Assembly (NCBI GenBank): GCA_964396385.1
Contig: CAYNFH010000003.1
Location: 1 to 64,000 of the forward strand
Direction: 5' to 3'
From: CAYNFH01 sp964396385
Lineage (GTDB): Bacteria > Armatimonadota > Chthonomonadetes > Chthonomonadales > CAJBBX01
Length of the DNA: 64,000 nucleotides
Each line of letters opens with the position of its first letter. Position 1 is the first letter of the stretch. The notes beneath the pieces were generated by a model. That model did no database searches and was not told the origin of the DNA. It worked only from the letters and a program-made list of their open reading frames with translations. Shown in pieces: positions 43,973-52,091 of the stretch. The position numbers and the translations under genes are program-made.

Positions 43973-44278
43973 ATGAGGACCACGCGACCGAAAGTCCGGC
44001 TGATCATCCGTCGTGGACGCGCGTCTAGGCCGACCGCGGCGATAGCTTACGATACTAAGCGAGTGGAAGCCGTCGAGCGGCTGATCGCCCTCCTCGAGAG
44101 GTCGGCGTTTCCCGCTCGGCCGCACCGCATCGGTGTGCGCCCCGGGCGTGTCGATACGCGGTCGCTTCTGGAGCGGCTGAGAGCGGCCCGCGCCGTGTAC
44201 GTGCTCTCCTCCGGCGTGGTGGCGCGCACCGGTCCGGGGGCGTATACGCGGGCTTCGTTGCAGGAGCTGGAAGAGTAG
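43973..44278 (+). CDS. Small basic hypothetical protein
   Basis: The 101-residue product starts at ATG 43973 after AAGGAGAGGG. It is Arg-rich (RTTRPKVRLIIRRGRASRP), with a helical centre (RVEAVERLIALLERSAF) and the segment YVLSSGVVARTGPGAYTRAS. No family is recognised. It could bind nucleic acid, given its charge. It ends at a strong hairpin. Confidence 0.6.
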   Translation: MRTTRPKVRLIIRRGRASRPTAAIAYDTKRVEAVERLIALLERSAFPARPHRIGVRPGRVDTRSLLERLRAARAVYVLSSGVVARTGPGAYTRASLQELEE

Positions 44279-44292
44279 CCGGTCAGCCACGG

Positions 44293-44322
44293 CAGCCCGC
44301 CGGGACCATTCCCGGCAGGCTG
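44293..44322. terminator. Bidirectional terminator hairpin
   Basis: CAGCC-CGCCGGGA and TCCCGGC-AGGCTG pair around CCAT, between the convergent gene ends at 44278 and 44330. Confidence 0.7.
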
Positions 44323-44329
44323 CGAGCGT

Positions 44330-44479
44330 TTACCAGCGGTGACGGTAGAACCGGTGCGCGTAGAAGCCCCGGCCACGGTAGTAGCGGCCGCCTCCGATGC
44401 CGATGGAAAGGCCGAAGCTGGGCCCATAGTAGACCGGACCGTAGCAGGCCACGTAGCCGCGCGGGCGGCAGGGCGGCCG
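44330..44479 (-). pseudogene. C-terminal remnant of a secreted Gly/Tyr/Arg-rich protein
   Basis: A 49-codon frame (RPRGYVACYGPVYYGPSFGL, then SIGIGGGRYYRGRGFYAHRF and YRHRW-stop) has the aromatic/basic ending of small secreted proteins like the one at 18170. The 5' part with start and signal peptide is missing. The frame stops making sense at the TGAGACATTGTCTCA palindrome at 44483, suggesting that repeat insertion truncated the gene. Confidence 0.6.
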
Positions 44480-44482
44480 GAG

Positions 44483-44497
44483 TGAGACATTGTCTCA
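44483..44497. repeat. TGAGACATTGTCTCA palindrome
   Basis: A perfect palindrome of 7-bp arms and one central base, at the breakpoint of the truncated secreted protein. It is identical to the copy at 44896. Confidence 0.9.
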
Positions 44498-44538
44498 AAA
44501 TGCAAACCGGCTCGGCAGCAGCGGATCACCGCCCTTCC

Positions 44539-44580
44539 CCTTCGAGGGGCAGCGTTCGAGCGAGGCGGGACTCCCACGAG
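44539..44580 (+). repeat. 42-bp dispersed repeat, copy 2
   Basis: It matches the reverse complement of 31023-31064 at ~36 of 42 positions, with the same uninterrupted core AGCGTTCGAGCGAGGCGGGA. Confidence 0.75.
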
Positions 44581-44637
44581 CACATTTGGCTTTGGCAAGT
44601 GGTGAGAGATGGAGCTCGTCGGGGCTCGCGTGGTACC

Positions 44638-44665
44638 CCAATTTGAGGGGATCCCCTCAAATTGG
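44638..44665. repeat. AATTTG palindrome, 28 bp perfect
   Basis: The half-site CCAATTTGAGGGGA is followed by its exact complement. Confidence 0.92.
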
Positions 44666-44699
44666 CGCGGAGGGACATTGTATTGCGATGATGGCGTTC

Positions 44700-44735
44700 C
44701 ACTACAATATGGCACCATGGCCTCAAATTGTAGTG
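44700..44735. repeat. CACTACAAT ... ATTGTAGTG inverted repeat
   Basis: Perfect 9-bp arms flank 18 bases that include CCATGG and CAA. The right arm completes a CAAATTG as in the other elements. Confidence 0.75.
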
Positions 44736-44895
44736 ATTTGCTCCCATCGCTGGACGCGCATACCTCACCTGCGACTTCCGCCTGGACGCCCGTTAGCCCG
44801 CATGAGGGTGCCGTGCGGGATGCCCCTATGCCGGGCGCGCTAACTTGCCCAGGCAGACATCCAGTGCCTGGCTCAGATCGCCGGGTAGGACCATC

Positions 44896-44914
44896 TGAGA
44901 CATTGTCTCAAATT
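44896..44914. repeat. TGAGACATTGTCTCA palindrome followed by AATTG
   Basis: A second exact copy of the 15-bp palindrome. It ends TCTCAAATTG, linking the GAGACA and AATTTG palindrome types. Confidence 0.9.
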
Positions 44915-45039
44915 GAAAATAGACGGGATGTTCTGACCGGGAGAAGAGGCGGACGGGTACGGCGCTCTAGCTGTTTTCAGCAATGGTTGGCATGTGTTGG
45001 TCGATGGTTGATGGCCGGATAATTAGGACTGATAGTGCA

Positions 45040-45063
45040 AATTTGAGATCGCGATCTCAAATT
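45040..45063. repeat. AATTTG palindrome, 24 bp perfect
   Basis: The half-site AATTTGAGATCG is followed by its exact complement. Confidence 0.92.
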
Positions 45064-45152
45064 GTAAACGCGATGAACCTGTTAGACGTTTCCCAGCTTC
45101 TGGTGTTGTTCCGGCGGAGGGCAAAGGACAGAAGCGCCCGCCCCGTACAGCG

Positions 45153-45161
45153 TGCTAGAAT
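45153..45161 (+). promoter_or_regulatory. Extended -10 promoter of the redoxin operon
   Basis: TGC-TAGAAT lies 27 bp before ATG 45189. No clear -35 is seen. Confidence 0.5.
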
Positions 45162-45188
45162 AGCGTAGCACTCCTACCAGGCAACCCT

Positions 45189-45764
45189 ATGTCCAGACCC
45201 GGCCGCTGCATACCTCTCCTATTTGCGCTGGTTTGCGCCTGCACGGCGGCTGCCGCACTGCAGAAAGGGCGAAAGCCCGCTCCGCCGCCGCTGGCGCGAC
45301 CGTTTGCGCTGGCGGACGTGGAGGGCAAGCGGCACGCGCTGGCGGACTACCGCGGCAAGCCGGTGGCGCTCCAGTTCTGGTGCGGGTGCCAGTGGTGCCA
45401 TGACATGGCCAAGCTGTGGGGACAGGCGCAGCGCTCCGGCGCCCTCCAGGTGGGCGGGCAGATTCCCCCTACGCTGGTGGTCTTCGCGGGCAGCGCAGAT
45501 GAGCTGAAGGGCTTTGCGACGGAGACGGGGCTCGATCCCGCCACCACGGTGCTGATGCCGGACCCGGACCTGGCGGTAGCGCAGCCGTACCACGCCGTTC
45601 CCTGCCCGCGCGTGTTTGTGCTGGATTCGGGCGGCCGGATCCGGTATACGAACAACCGCGCGGATGACGCCGCGCGCAAGGGCCCCGCTGCGCTCATCAC
45701 TGGCCGCGCAGCGGACGCTCTCCAGGGTTTGAAGCCGCTTGCCGCGAAGGGCAAAAAGGGATGA
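45189..45764 (+). CDS. Secreted thioredoxin-like redoxin (AhpC/TSA type)
   Basis: The 191-residue product has a signal peptide (IPLLFALVCACTAAAALQ) and a redoxin domain: FALADVEGKRHALADYRGKP, then VALQFWCGCQWCHDMAKLWG with the redox motif CQWC, and PRVFVLDSGGRIRYTNNRAD. An extra Cys precedes the motif (CGCQWC). It probably acts in envelope thiol chemistry. The stop overlaps the DUF1573 gene by ATGA, forming a three-gene operon with it and the acetyltransferase. Confidence 0.85.
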   Translation: MSRPGRCIPLLFALVCACTAAAALQKGRKPAPPPLARPFALADVEGKRHALADYRGKPVALQFWCGCQWCHDMAKLWGQAQRSGALQVGGQIPPTLVVFAGSADELKGFATETGLDPATTVLMPDPDLAVAQPYHAVPCPRVFVLDSGGRIRYTNNRADDAARKGPAALITGRAADALQGLKPLAAKGKKG

Positions 45765-46963
45765 CCAGCAGAGTACACCGCCGGTGCCCGGCGACTAATG
45801 TCGCGGGCAACAGGAACAGAAAGTCCACCTTCATGGACTCTGGATTCCGATTCCGCGCAGGCGGACTTCGCGTGTTTGTTGCCGCCATTTCAATCTCCGC
45901 CTTGTCCACGAGTGCCGTCGCCCAGACGTCGCCATCGGGGCTGGTAGTGGAGGGGAAGGACGGCGTGATCGTCTACGGCCCCACACGGGCCCTGTTCGAC
46001 TTCGGCACGGTGGACCCGCTCACCACGCCCAGGCTGGAGCACCTGTTCACGCTGAAGAACGGCGGAACGGCGACGCTCACGGTGGGCAACCTGATGCCTT
46101 CCTGCGGGTGCACCACGGCTCTGATCGGATCCGGAGACGAGCAGTCCCGCACGCTGGCGCCGGGCGCGGAGGCGAGCGTGCGCACGGTCTTAGACGTGGC
46201 CCACAGCTTCGGAGGAATGCTGGACAAGTACGTGACGGTCTACCTGCAGGGCCAGAGTGTACCGGCCGCCGTCCTGGAGCTGCGAGTAAACGTGCGGCCG
46301 CTAATCAGCTTCTCCAGACCGCTCATCGGGTTCGGGCAGGTGCCGACGGGGGAAACCAGAAGCATTGACCTTACGGCTACGGTGGATGCCCGGCTGGCGT
46401 CTGGCGGCGTGCTGCCGAAGCTGGCATCGAGCGATCCGGACGTTACGGTAGCCCCCTCCGGCGGGCAGACAGAGACCCTGCGGGACGGTAAGCCGATGCT
46501 CGCGCAGTCCTACACGTGCACGGTCTCCCCGCACGCGCACCTGGGAGTGCTGAACGGAACCGTCTACTTTCTCGTCCGCCCCTCCACGACGCCCCGCCCG
46601 GAGGACGCGCTTGCGAGCTTCTCCGTCCCGTTCAGCGGCGAAGTCACGGGGAAGATCTCTGCTGCTCCCGCCACGGTCATGTTCGGGGCCGCCGCGGTGG
46701 GCCGGGAGGTGACGCGAACGGTGACCATCACAGGCGTCAATCCCGAAGCCGTGCGCGGGCTGCACTTAGGTGACCCCGGCCCATGGCTTACGGCGAAGAT
46801 GGAGCCGCCCGCAGCCGACCGGCCGAACCAGGCGGCGCTCCAGGTCACGCTCACCAGCCACGCGCCTACCGGAAGCATCCAGTCCCACGTCGACATAACG
46901 ACTACGGACGGGCAGCGGCTCGTAGTGCCGGTTATCGCCTACGTCGTACCCGTCCCGAAGTGA
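45761..46963 (+). CDS. DUF1573 / HYDIN-like secreted protein
   Basis: The 400-residue product has a signal peptide centred on VFVAAISISALSTSAVAQ (residues ~37-55) and a first DUF1573 domain (FDFGTVDPLTTPRLEHLFTL, then SCGCTTALIG). Two more Ig-like modules follow, one starting SFSRPLIGFGQVPTGETRSI and one APATVMFGAAAVGREVTRTV. Started at ATG 45761 it carries 24 basic residues before the signal; ATG 45833 would give a normal signal peptide. The ATGA overlap favours the first but does not settle it. Function unknown; it lies beyond the cytoplasm. Confidence 0.8.
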   Translation: MTSRVHRRCPATNVAGNRNRKSTFMDSGFRFRAGGLRVFVAAISISALSTSAVAQTSPSGLVVEGKDGVIVYGPTRALFDFGTVDPLTTPRLEHLFTLKNGGTATLTVGNLMPSCGCTTALIGSGDEQSRTLAPGAEASVRTVLDVAHSFGGMLDKYVTVYLQGQSVPAAVLELRVNVRPLISFSRPLIGFGQVPTGETRSIDLTATVDARLASGGVLPKLASSDPDVTVAPSGGQTETLRDGKPMLAQSYTCTVSPHAHLGVLNGTVYFLVRPSTTPRPEDALASFSVPFSGEVTGKISAAPATVMFGAAAVGREVTRTVTITGVNPEAVRGLHLGDPGPWLTAKMEPPAADRPNQAALQVTLTSHAPTGSIQSHVDITTTDGQRLVVPVIAYVVPVPK

Positions 46964-47544
46964 CCGTAGAACCCGTAACCCTCGAAGGGCAGCACGTCCG
47001 ACTGGAGCCCCTGGCAATGCAGCACCTGGAGGGGCTCTGCGCCGTAGGACTCGACCCGAGCATCTGGACGTGGATGCCCGCCAACCCGCGCACGCCGGAT
47101 GAGATGCGGGAGGTGGTTGCCGCGGCCCTGCGGGACCAGTCGGCCGGGGTCGCCCTCCCGTTTGCCACCATTGACCGAGCGACGGACCGGGTGGTCGGAA
47201 GCACGCGCTACCTGGCCATCACCCCCGAGCACCGGCGTGTGGAGATCGGTTGGACCTGGATCGCCCCGGCCTGGCAGCGCACGGCCATCAACACGGAGGC
47301 CAAGTACCTGATGCTCCGGCACGCCTTTGAAAAGCTGGAGTGCGTGCGGGTGGAGCTGAAGACGGACCGGCTGAACGAGCGGTCCCGGGCGGCTATCCAG
47401 CGCATCGGCGCACAGGAGGAAGGCACGCTCCGCAGCCACATGCTGATGCCCGGCGGCCGGCTTCGAGATACCGTATACTACAGCATCCTGGCGCCGGAAT
47501 GGCCCGGCGTGAAGGCGGAGCTGGAGAGAAAGCTGAGGATGTAA
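46960..47544 (+). CDS. RimJ/RimL-type GNAT acetyltransferase
   Basis: The 194-residue protein starts at GTG 46960, overlapping the DUF1573 stop (GTGA). It has VTLEGQHVRLEPLAMQHLEG, the block RVVGSTRYLAITPEHRRVEI, then GWTWIAPAWQRTAINTEAKY and TDRLNERSRAAIQRIGAQEE. These are the signatures of RimJ/RimL N-terminal or small-molecule acetyltransferases. Substrate unknown. Confidence 0.88.
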   Translation: MTVEPVTLEGQHVRLEPLAMQHLEGLCAVGLDPSIWTWMPANPRTPDEMREVVAAALRDQSAGVALPFATIDRATDRVVGSTRYLAITPEHRRVEIGWTWIAPAWQRTAINTEAKYLMLRHAFEKLECVRVELKTDRLNERSRAAIQRIGAQEEGTLRSHMLMPGGRLRDTVYYSILAPEWPGVKAELERKLRM

Positions 47545-47554
47545 ATTGATAAAT

Positions 47555-47602
47555 GGGTAAATGAGTGTACCTGGCGAGATCCCGGCGTACACTCATTTAC
47601 CC
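47555..47602 (+). terminator. Inverted repeat with 16-bp perfect arms
   Basis: GGGTAAATGAGTGTAC (47555-47570) and its exact complement (47587-47602) lie 11 bp past the acetyltransferase stop. The left arm continues a loose GATAAAT/GGGTAAAT repeat. It is probably the operon terminator. Confidence 0.7.
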
Positions 47603-47647
47603 GTCTACTGCCCCACAGCAGGCGGCAAAAGCGCTGACCCAGACGCC

Positions 47648-47684
47648 TGAAGGGCCGGCTGCAAATCAGGCAGCCGGCCCTTCA
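47648..47684. terminator. Strong bidirectional terminator
   Basis: TGAAGGGCCGGCTGC (47648-47662) pairs perfectly with 47670-47684 around a 7-nt loop, followed by ATCTGTT. It lies between convergent gene ends. Confidence 0.8.
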
Positions 47685-47731
47685 ATCTGTTGAGTGTTAC
47701 CCCACTACGTGGAGCAGTTTCCGCGTACGCC

Positions 47732-48028
47732 TCAGGTGGCCGGCGCAGCGCTGGCTTCGCTCTTAGTCTCCGTTTTGGACTCCGTCTTGGTCTCGGACTT
47801 CGTCTCCGCCTTCGTTTCCGCGGGCTTATCGGCATCCGCCTTCTTGCCGGAGCGCCCGTAGTCGTTCACGTGGAAGCCCGGCCCCTTGAAGACGATTCCC
47901 ACCGGGTAGAGCAGCCGGCGCAGCTCGCCGCCACAGCCCTCATGGATGGAGAGCGGATCCTCCGTGATGCGCTGAAACACCTCAAACTGCTCGTTGCACT
48001 TCGTACACTCGTAACCGTACGTAGGCAA
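47732..48028 (-). CDS. FmdB-family zinc-ribbon protein with charged repeat tail
   Basis: The 98-residue product starts at TTG 48028, with GAGGTGAGGGG upstream. It has the FmdB pattern PTYGYECTKCNEQFEVFQRI, then HEGCGGELRRLLYPV, so a CxxC plus a single later Cys supply a partial zinc site. GIVFKGPGFHVNDYG is also typical. The last ~35 residues are a Lys/Thr/Glu repeat (ETKAETKSETKTESKTETKS). It is cytoplasmic; the family is linked to transcriptional regulation, but the role is not established. Confidence 0.85.
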   Translation of the reverse strand: MPTYGYECTKCNEQFEVFQRITEDPLSIHEGCGGELRRLLYPVGIVFKGPGFHVNDYGRSGKKADADKPAETKAETKSETKTESKTETKSEASAAPAT

Positions 48029-48072
48029 TGCCCCTCACCTCGCTGTACAAGATTTCAACCGTATCTATTATA

Positions 48073-51000
48073 TCACGGGTGGGTGCGGCCCATACCGAGC
48101 GCGGACAATAAGCGCGTGACGTCGGCCACTTCGCGCTTCATACCGAGCTCCTGGAAGACCGAAACCGCCTCAGAATATAACTTGTGCGCGGATGTCAAGT
48201 CGTCCTGGCCTGCAGCCACCCTTCCCAGGTCGCGCAAGCAGGTCGCTTCACTCTTGCGGCTGCCAATGCGCCGGCTGATCTGCAGCGCCGTTTCCAGCGC
48301 CTGCCGCGCAGAGGCGTACTCCTTCTGTTCGCCCAAGACCCGGCCCAGCAACTCCAGATTCCATGCGATGCCTGCCTGATCGCCCAGCTCCACATACAGG
48401 TCTCGCGCCTCCTCCAGAGCGGAGCGCGCATTGGCATAGTTGCGCTCCCGAATGGCGACCAATCCCAGGCTGTTTAAGGACCACGCCTGGCCGGCCAGAT
48501 TGCTATAGTCGCGGTAAATGGCCAGAGTGCGCAGGAAGGATGAGCGCGCCTTTTCTTCGTCAGCCTCTTCCAGGTAGGTGTATCCCAAGCAGCCCAGATT
48601 CCACGCCTCGTTCATCGCGTCGCCGCGCTTGCGGTGCAGCTTCAGCGCCTCCTCCATCAGTTCCCGTCCCAGGGCCACCTGCCCCTGCTCCCGGGCCACA
48701 TAGCCAAGCCGGCCCAGCGCCTCTGCCTCACCACGGCTATTGCCCAACTTACGGAAGAGCTCCACGGCCTGCTGCAGGCTCTTGCGCGCCTCTTCGTATC
48801 GGCCCTGGTTGGACACAACATCTCCGAGCCACAACAGCGCCTCCGCCTCCCCGTCAGCGCAGCCTGACTCCCGCGCAAGCGCGAGCGCCATCTGACAGTG
48901 GGTCGCGGCATCCTCGAAGTCGCCCTGGCATTGGGCCAGACCACCCAGTCCGCAGAGGGCGGCGATTCGTACGGCCGGTGGGGCTTGGGTTCCGGAGCGA
49001 GAAAGCGCTCGGCCGAGCCGGTCACGCCCCTCCCTTACGTGGCCGCGAAGCCACCAGAACCGATAGAGACTGGAAGCGAGCCACAGTCCCCACTCGGCCT
49101 CTGTTCCGTCCTGTTCGGCCCAGCTCAGGGCGGTCCGAAGGTTGTCATGCTCCTCCTCTAGCCGGTTGAGCCACTCTTGCTGCTTAGGTCCCATGATCTC
49201 GGCGGCGGCACGCTCTCCCACGCTCAAGAAGTAGGCGGCATGATTCCGCGGAATTCCCTCCGCTTCCGTGGGATCGGCTATGAGTTTGGCCCTGGCGTAC
49301 TGACGGATGGTGTCCAGCAGCCGGTAGCGTGGCGCTCCGCCGTGAAGGTCGTAGACAACGAGGGACCTGTCGACGAGCGAGGTGAGTACGTCCTCCGTCT
49401 CCGGTACCTCCGTCACTTCACGTACGGCCTGCAGGTCCGCGCCTCCGGAGAACACGCACAGACGCCTTAGAAGCCGCTGCTCCTCAGCGGTGAGCTGATC
49501 GTAGGACCAGTCGATGAGCGCCTCCAGCGATTGGTGGCGCGGCATGGCGGAGCGGCTTCCGCCGCGCAGCAGCCTGAACCGGTCACTCAGACCCGCGTGG
49601 ATGGCTTCGACTGAAAGGGCCCGTATGCGCGCCGCCGCAAGCTCTATGGCGAGCGGGATCCCGTCGAGCTGCCGGCAGATGTCCGCCACGACCTCCGCGT
49701 TAGCGCCGGTCAGCCGCCAATCCGGCTGGACGCGTCGCGCCAGCTCAACAAAGAGGCTCACAGCCGGGTACTCCTGAATCACCGCCAGCCAATCCTTGTC
49801 TTGCGCTGTTCGAGGTGGCCGGCGTTTTTGTCCGATGGCGACAAACGGACATGGCAGGCCGGGAACGCGCCACGTGACCTCGCCGGTGACCCGGAGCGGC
49901 TCCCGGCTCGTGGCGAGGATTCGTACCTCCTGGCCGCAGCCCAACAGATCAGACACGACGTTGGCGCAGTCCTGCAGCAGGTGCTCGCAGTTGTCCAGGA
50001 CAATCAGCAGTCGCCTGGTTGAAAGAAACTCCTTCAAACTCTCCAGCGGAGACCTGTTGGGCTGCTCCGCTACCCCAAGAGTCCTCGCGATAACCGGCAC
50101 AATGAGAGCAGCATCTGCGAGCCCGGAGAGGTCCACGAACCAGGCGCCGTGCGTGTAAGCGGTGGCTGCCGTCTGAGCGGCGGCAATGGCCAGCCGGGTC
50201 TTGCCAATCCCGCCTGTACCGCACAAGGTGACCAGGCGCGCGGAGGAGATGCTGGCGACGATGTCCTTGACGGCCAATTCACGGCCGACCAGACCGGTAA
50301 GTGGGTGCGGAAGTCGACCAGAGACCGCCGCGGAAAGCCGTGTGAGGGCAGGCACAGATTGGCGGTGCTTGAGACGTTCGTAAAGCGCGGCCGTCGCCGG
50401 GTCCGGAGCGGCATTCAGCTCCCGGTAGAGATAGAGACGAAAGTCCCGGTATACCTGCGCCAGTGCGGCGTGCTCACTACGCTCCGCCAGCAGCTCCATC
50501 AGGGTGCGGAGCGCCGTCTCCCGGAGCGGGTCCACAGCCATTACACGCCGCAGGTACCCCGTAGCCGCCGAGGTGTCGCCCTGCGCTGCCTCGTCGGCAG
50601 CAAGCCGCTCCAGGGCGGCGACATAGGCCTGGGCGCGCAACTCACGCTCCGGGGTCACCCAGTCCGCGCCGAGGCCGGCCAGCAGCTCGCCGCGATAGAT
50701 CTCGACCGCGCGATGAAGTGCCGGAGGATCGCTTCGGCTCACAAGACAGTCGAACTCTGTCACGTCGATCCACGCGCCGGAGGTTTCCAGGCGGATGCCG
50801 CGGATGGTGGGGGAGGATAACCGCGTGGCCTCCTCGCCAAGCGCGTCGCGCAGGTCGGTGAGATTGCGCCGGAGGTTATAGCGAGACTGATCTGGGCGGC
50901 TGTCCGGCCAGAGCGTCTCGGCTAGCCATTCCCGGTCCAGTACCTGGCCGCCGCGCAGGGCCAGGAGCGCCAGCAACTCCTGGCCCGCGCGCGAGCGCAG

Positions 51001-51087
51001 TGCGCCCATCGGGGCGCCATCAACCTGGACGTCGACCGGACCGAAGAGACGTATCTCAAGGGACATTTCAAGATGAACCAGACGCAC
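48073..51087 (-). CDS. SARP-type regulator with NB-ARC ATPase and TPR repeats
   Basis: The 1004-residue STAND protein has an OmpR-like winged helix at residues ~10-100 (EIRLFGPVDVQVDGAPMGAL), a BTAD helical domain (~105-240) and an NB-ARC ATPase with Walker A GTGGIGKTRL (~290-300) and Walker B LLIVLDNCEHLL (~367). About eight TPR units follow (residues ~660-1000, for example AEALGRLGYVAREQGQVALG). Such AfsR-like regulators bind DNA and are gated by ATP and a ligand sensed by the TPRs. It starts at GTG 51087 (ATG 51066 is possible) with a TATAAT ~100 bp upstream. It lies next to the caspase operon. Confidence 0.9.
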   Translation of the reverse strand: MRLVHLEMSLEIRLFGPVDVQVDGAPMGALRSRAGQELLALLALRGGQVLDREWLAETLWPDSRPDQSRYNLRRNLTDLRDALGEEATRLSSPTIRGIRLETSGAWIDVTEFDCLVSRSDPPALHRAVEIYRGELLAGLGADWVTPERELRAQAYVAALERLAADEAAQGDTSAATGYLRRVMAVDPLRETALRTLMELLAERSEHAALAQVYRDFRLYLYRELNAAPDPATAALYERLKHRQSVPALTRLSAAVSGRLPHPLTGLVGRELAVKDIVASISSARLVTLCGTGGIGKTRLAIAAAQTAATAYTHGAWFVDLSGLADAALIVPVIARTLGVAEQPNRSPLESLKEFLSTRRLLIVLDNCEHLLQDCANVVSDLLGCGQEVRILATSREPLRVTGEVTWRVPGLPCPFVAIGQKRRPPRTAQDKDWLAVIQEYPAVSLFVELARRVQPDWRLTGANAEVVADICRQLDGIPLAIELAAARIRALSVEAIHAGLSDRFRLLRGGSRSAMPRHQSLEALIDWSYDQLTAEEQRLLRRLCVFSGGADLQAVREVTEVPETEDVLTSLVDRSLVVYDLHGGAPRYRLLDTIRQYARAKLIADPTEAEGIPRNHAAYFLSVGERAAAEIMGPKQQEWLNRLEEEHDNLRTALSWAEQDGTEAEWGLWLASSLYRFWWLRGHVREGRDRLGRALSRSGTQAPPAVRIAALCGLGGLAQCQGDFEDAATHCQMALALARESGCADGEAEALLWLGDVVSNQGRYEEARKSLQQAVELFRKLGNSRGEAEALGRLGYVAREQGQVALGRELMEEALKLHRKRGDAMNEAWNLGCLGYTYLEEADEEKARSSFLRTLAIYRDYSNLAGQAWSLNSLGLVAIRERNYANARSALEEARDLYVELGDQAGIAWNLELLGRVLGEQKEYASARQALETALQISRRIGSRKSEATCLRDLGRVAAGQDDLTSAHKLYSEAVSVFQELGMKREVADVTRLLSALGMGRTHP

Positions 51088-51185
51088 AATAGATGCGCCC
51101 TCGGTCCCGTGAGACGGCAGTGGTGGATGATGGTACCGAAGGGGCGGAACGTCCTCGGCAGCAACGGGCGTGTCACGACCGCAGC

Positions 51186-51191
51186 ATTATA
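51186..51191 (-). promoter_or_regulatory. -10 element of the SARP gene
   Basis: On the minus strand TATAAT occupies 51191-51186. The -35 is weak. Nothing else is seen in 51088-51317. Confidence 0.5.
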
Positions 51192-51317
51192 CGCCGTGTC
51201 TGTTCTCTTGATGTCTCCTTAACTCCTCCGTATTAGAACCAGGCGTGTGTACGGGTTGGACGTACGGACCCTGCCTCCGGCCGAGCTACAATTCCGGTCC
51301 AGCTACTCTGGGCTCGG

Positions 51318-52061
51318 TCATGGCTGTACAGTGAGGCCACCAAGGTTGACGCGGACGTCCGCCTTGTGCTCGAAGTCGCCGTTGGCGACAAGCGTGAAGA
51401 CAAGGTCCTGGAGGGTCTTGCCCACCGGGATTGCAAAGAGGATTGGGAAGTCAACCTTGGAACCCGGGATTAGAAACTTCGTCTGAACGGGCGCGCCAGC
51501 AAAGTCGTAACCTACGGGGCGGAATGCCTCGCCGTCGGTATCCGCGATGGCATTATGGACATCCGAGCCGACCCACAGGCGGGAGTCCATTTTACGGCCG
51601 TTTACCACGTGGCAGTCGACCAGAATGAGCCCGTAGCCTCTCTTCGGCGTGACCACCATCGTGTCTCGTTGAACGGACACGGCATCCTCGTCGGCCAAGG
51701 TCACGTCGGGAGTCCGCATCGTGTAGCTTTCCACCTCCTTGACGCTCAGCACGGAGAACCTCCACCGGCCGTCGAAGAGCAGGTCGCCAATCTTGCCCCG
51801 AAGGCCCTCAACCGGATTGGCGCCGCCGGCGAGCTTCATCTCGAGGCCATCTGAGCGAGTTTCTACAACCATCTGAAGCGCTCGTGCCACATCGGCAACA
51901 GGAACATAGGCCTGGCCTCCGATGGTCCGCAAGCGCGCAGATGCCACCTTTCCATTGATGATAAGCCGTGTCCCCACACCTAAAGCGAAGGCGTAAGAGC
52001 CACAGCATGTGACTGCTCCTAAGATCAGCCAGCAGTGCGGCCGTTTGATTTGAATAGTCAA
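51318..52061 (-). CDS. Secreted protein with copper-amine-oxidase N-terminal-like domain
   Basis: The 247-residue product has a signal peptide (HCWLILGAVTCCGSYAFA). A stalk-type domain follows: LIINGKVASARLRTIGGQAY, then VPVADVARALQMVVETRSDG, as in copper amine oxidase N1-like modules. A second beta-sandwich (residues ~95-247, with YTMRTPDVTLADEDAVSVQR and KFLIPGSKVDFPILFAIPVG) resembles DUF4352-like sensing domains. It lies 30 bp downstream of the caspase-like gene, so it is probably the fourth gene of that operon. Confidence 0.7.
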   Translation of the reverse strand: MTIQIKRPHCWLILGAVTCCGSYAFALGVGTRLIINGKVASARLRTIGGQAYVPVADVARALQMVVETRSDGLEMKLAGGANPVEGLRGKIGDLLFDGRWRFSVLSVKEVESYTMRTPDVTLADEDAVSVQRDTMVVTPKRGYGLILVDCHVVNGRKMDSRLWVGSDVHNAIADTDGEAFRPVGYDFAGAPVQTKFLIPGSKVDFPILFAIPVGKTLQDLVFTLVANGDFEHKADVRVNLGGLTVQP

Positions 52062-52091
52062 CTTCTATCTCCTTGAATGCATGCTCGACGC

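Larger units (their letters stand above)
44581..45152. other. Gene-free palindrome-rich region
   Basis: No supportable gene is seen from the truncated secreted protein to the redoxin promoter. The stretch contains the four palindromes listed separately, at uneven spacing of roughly 60-190 bp. Confidence 0.7.
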
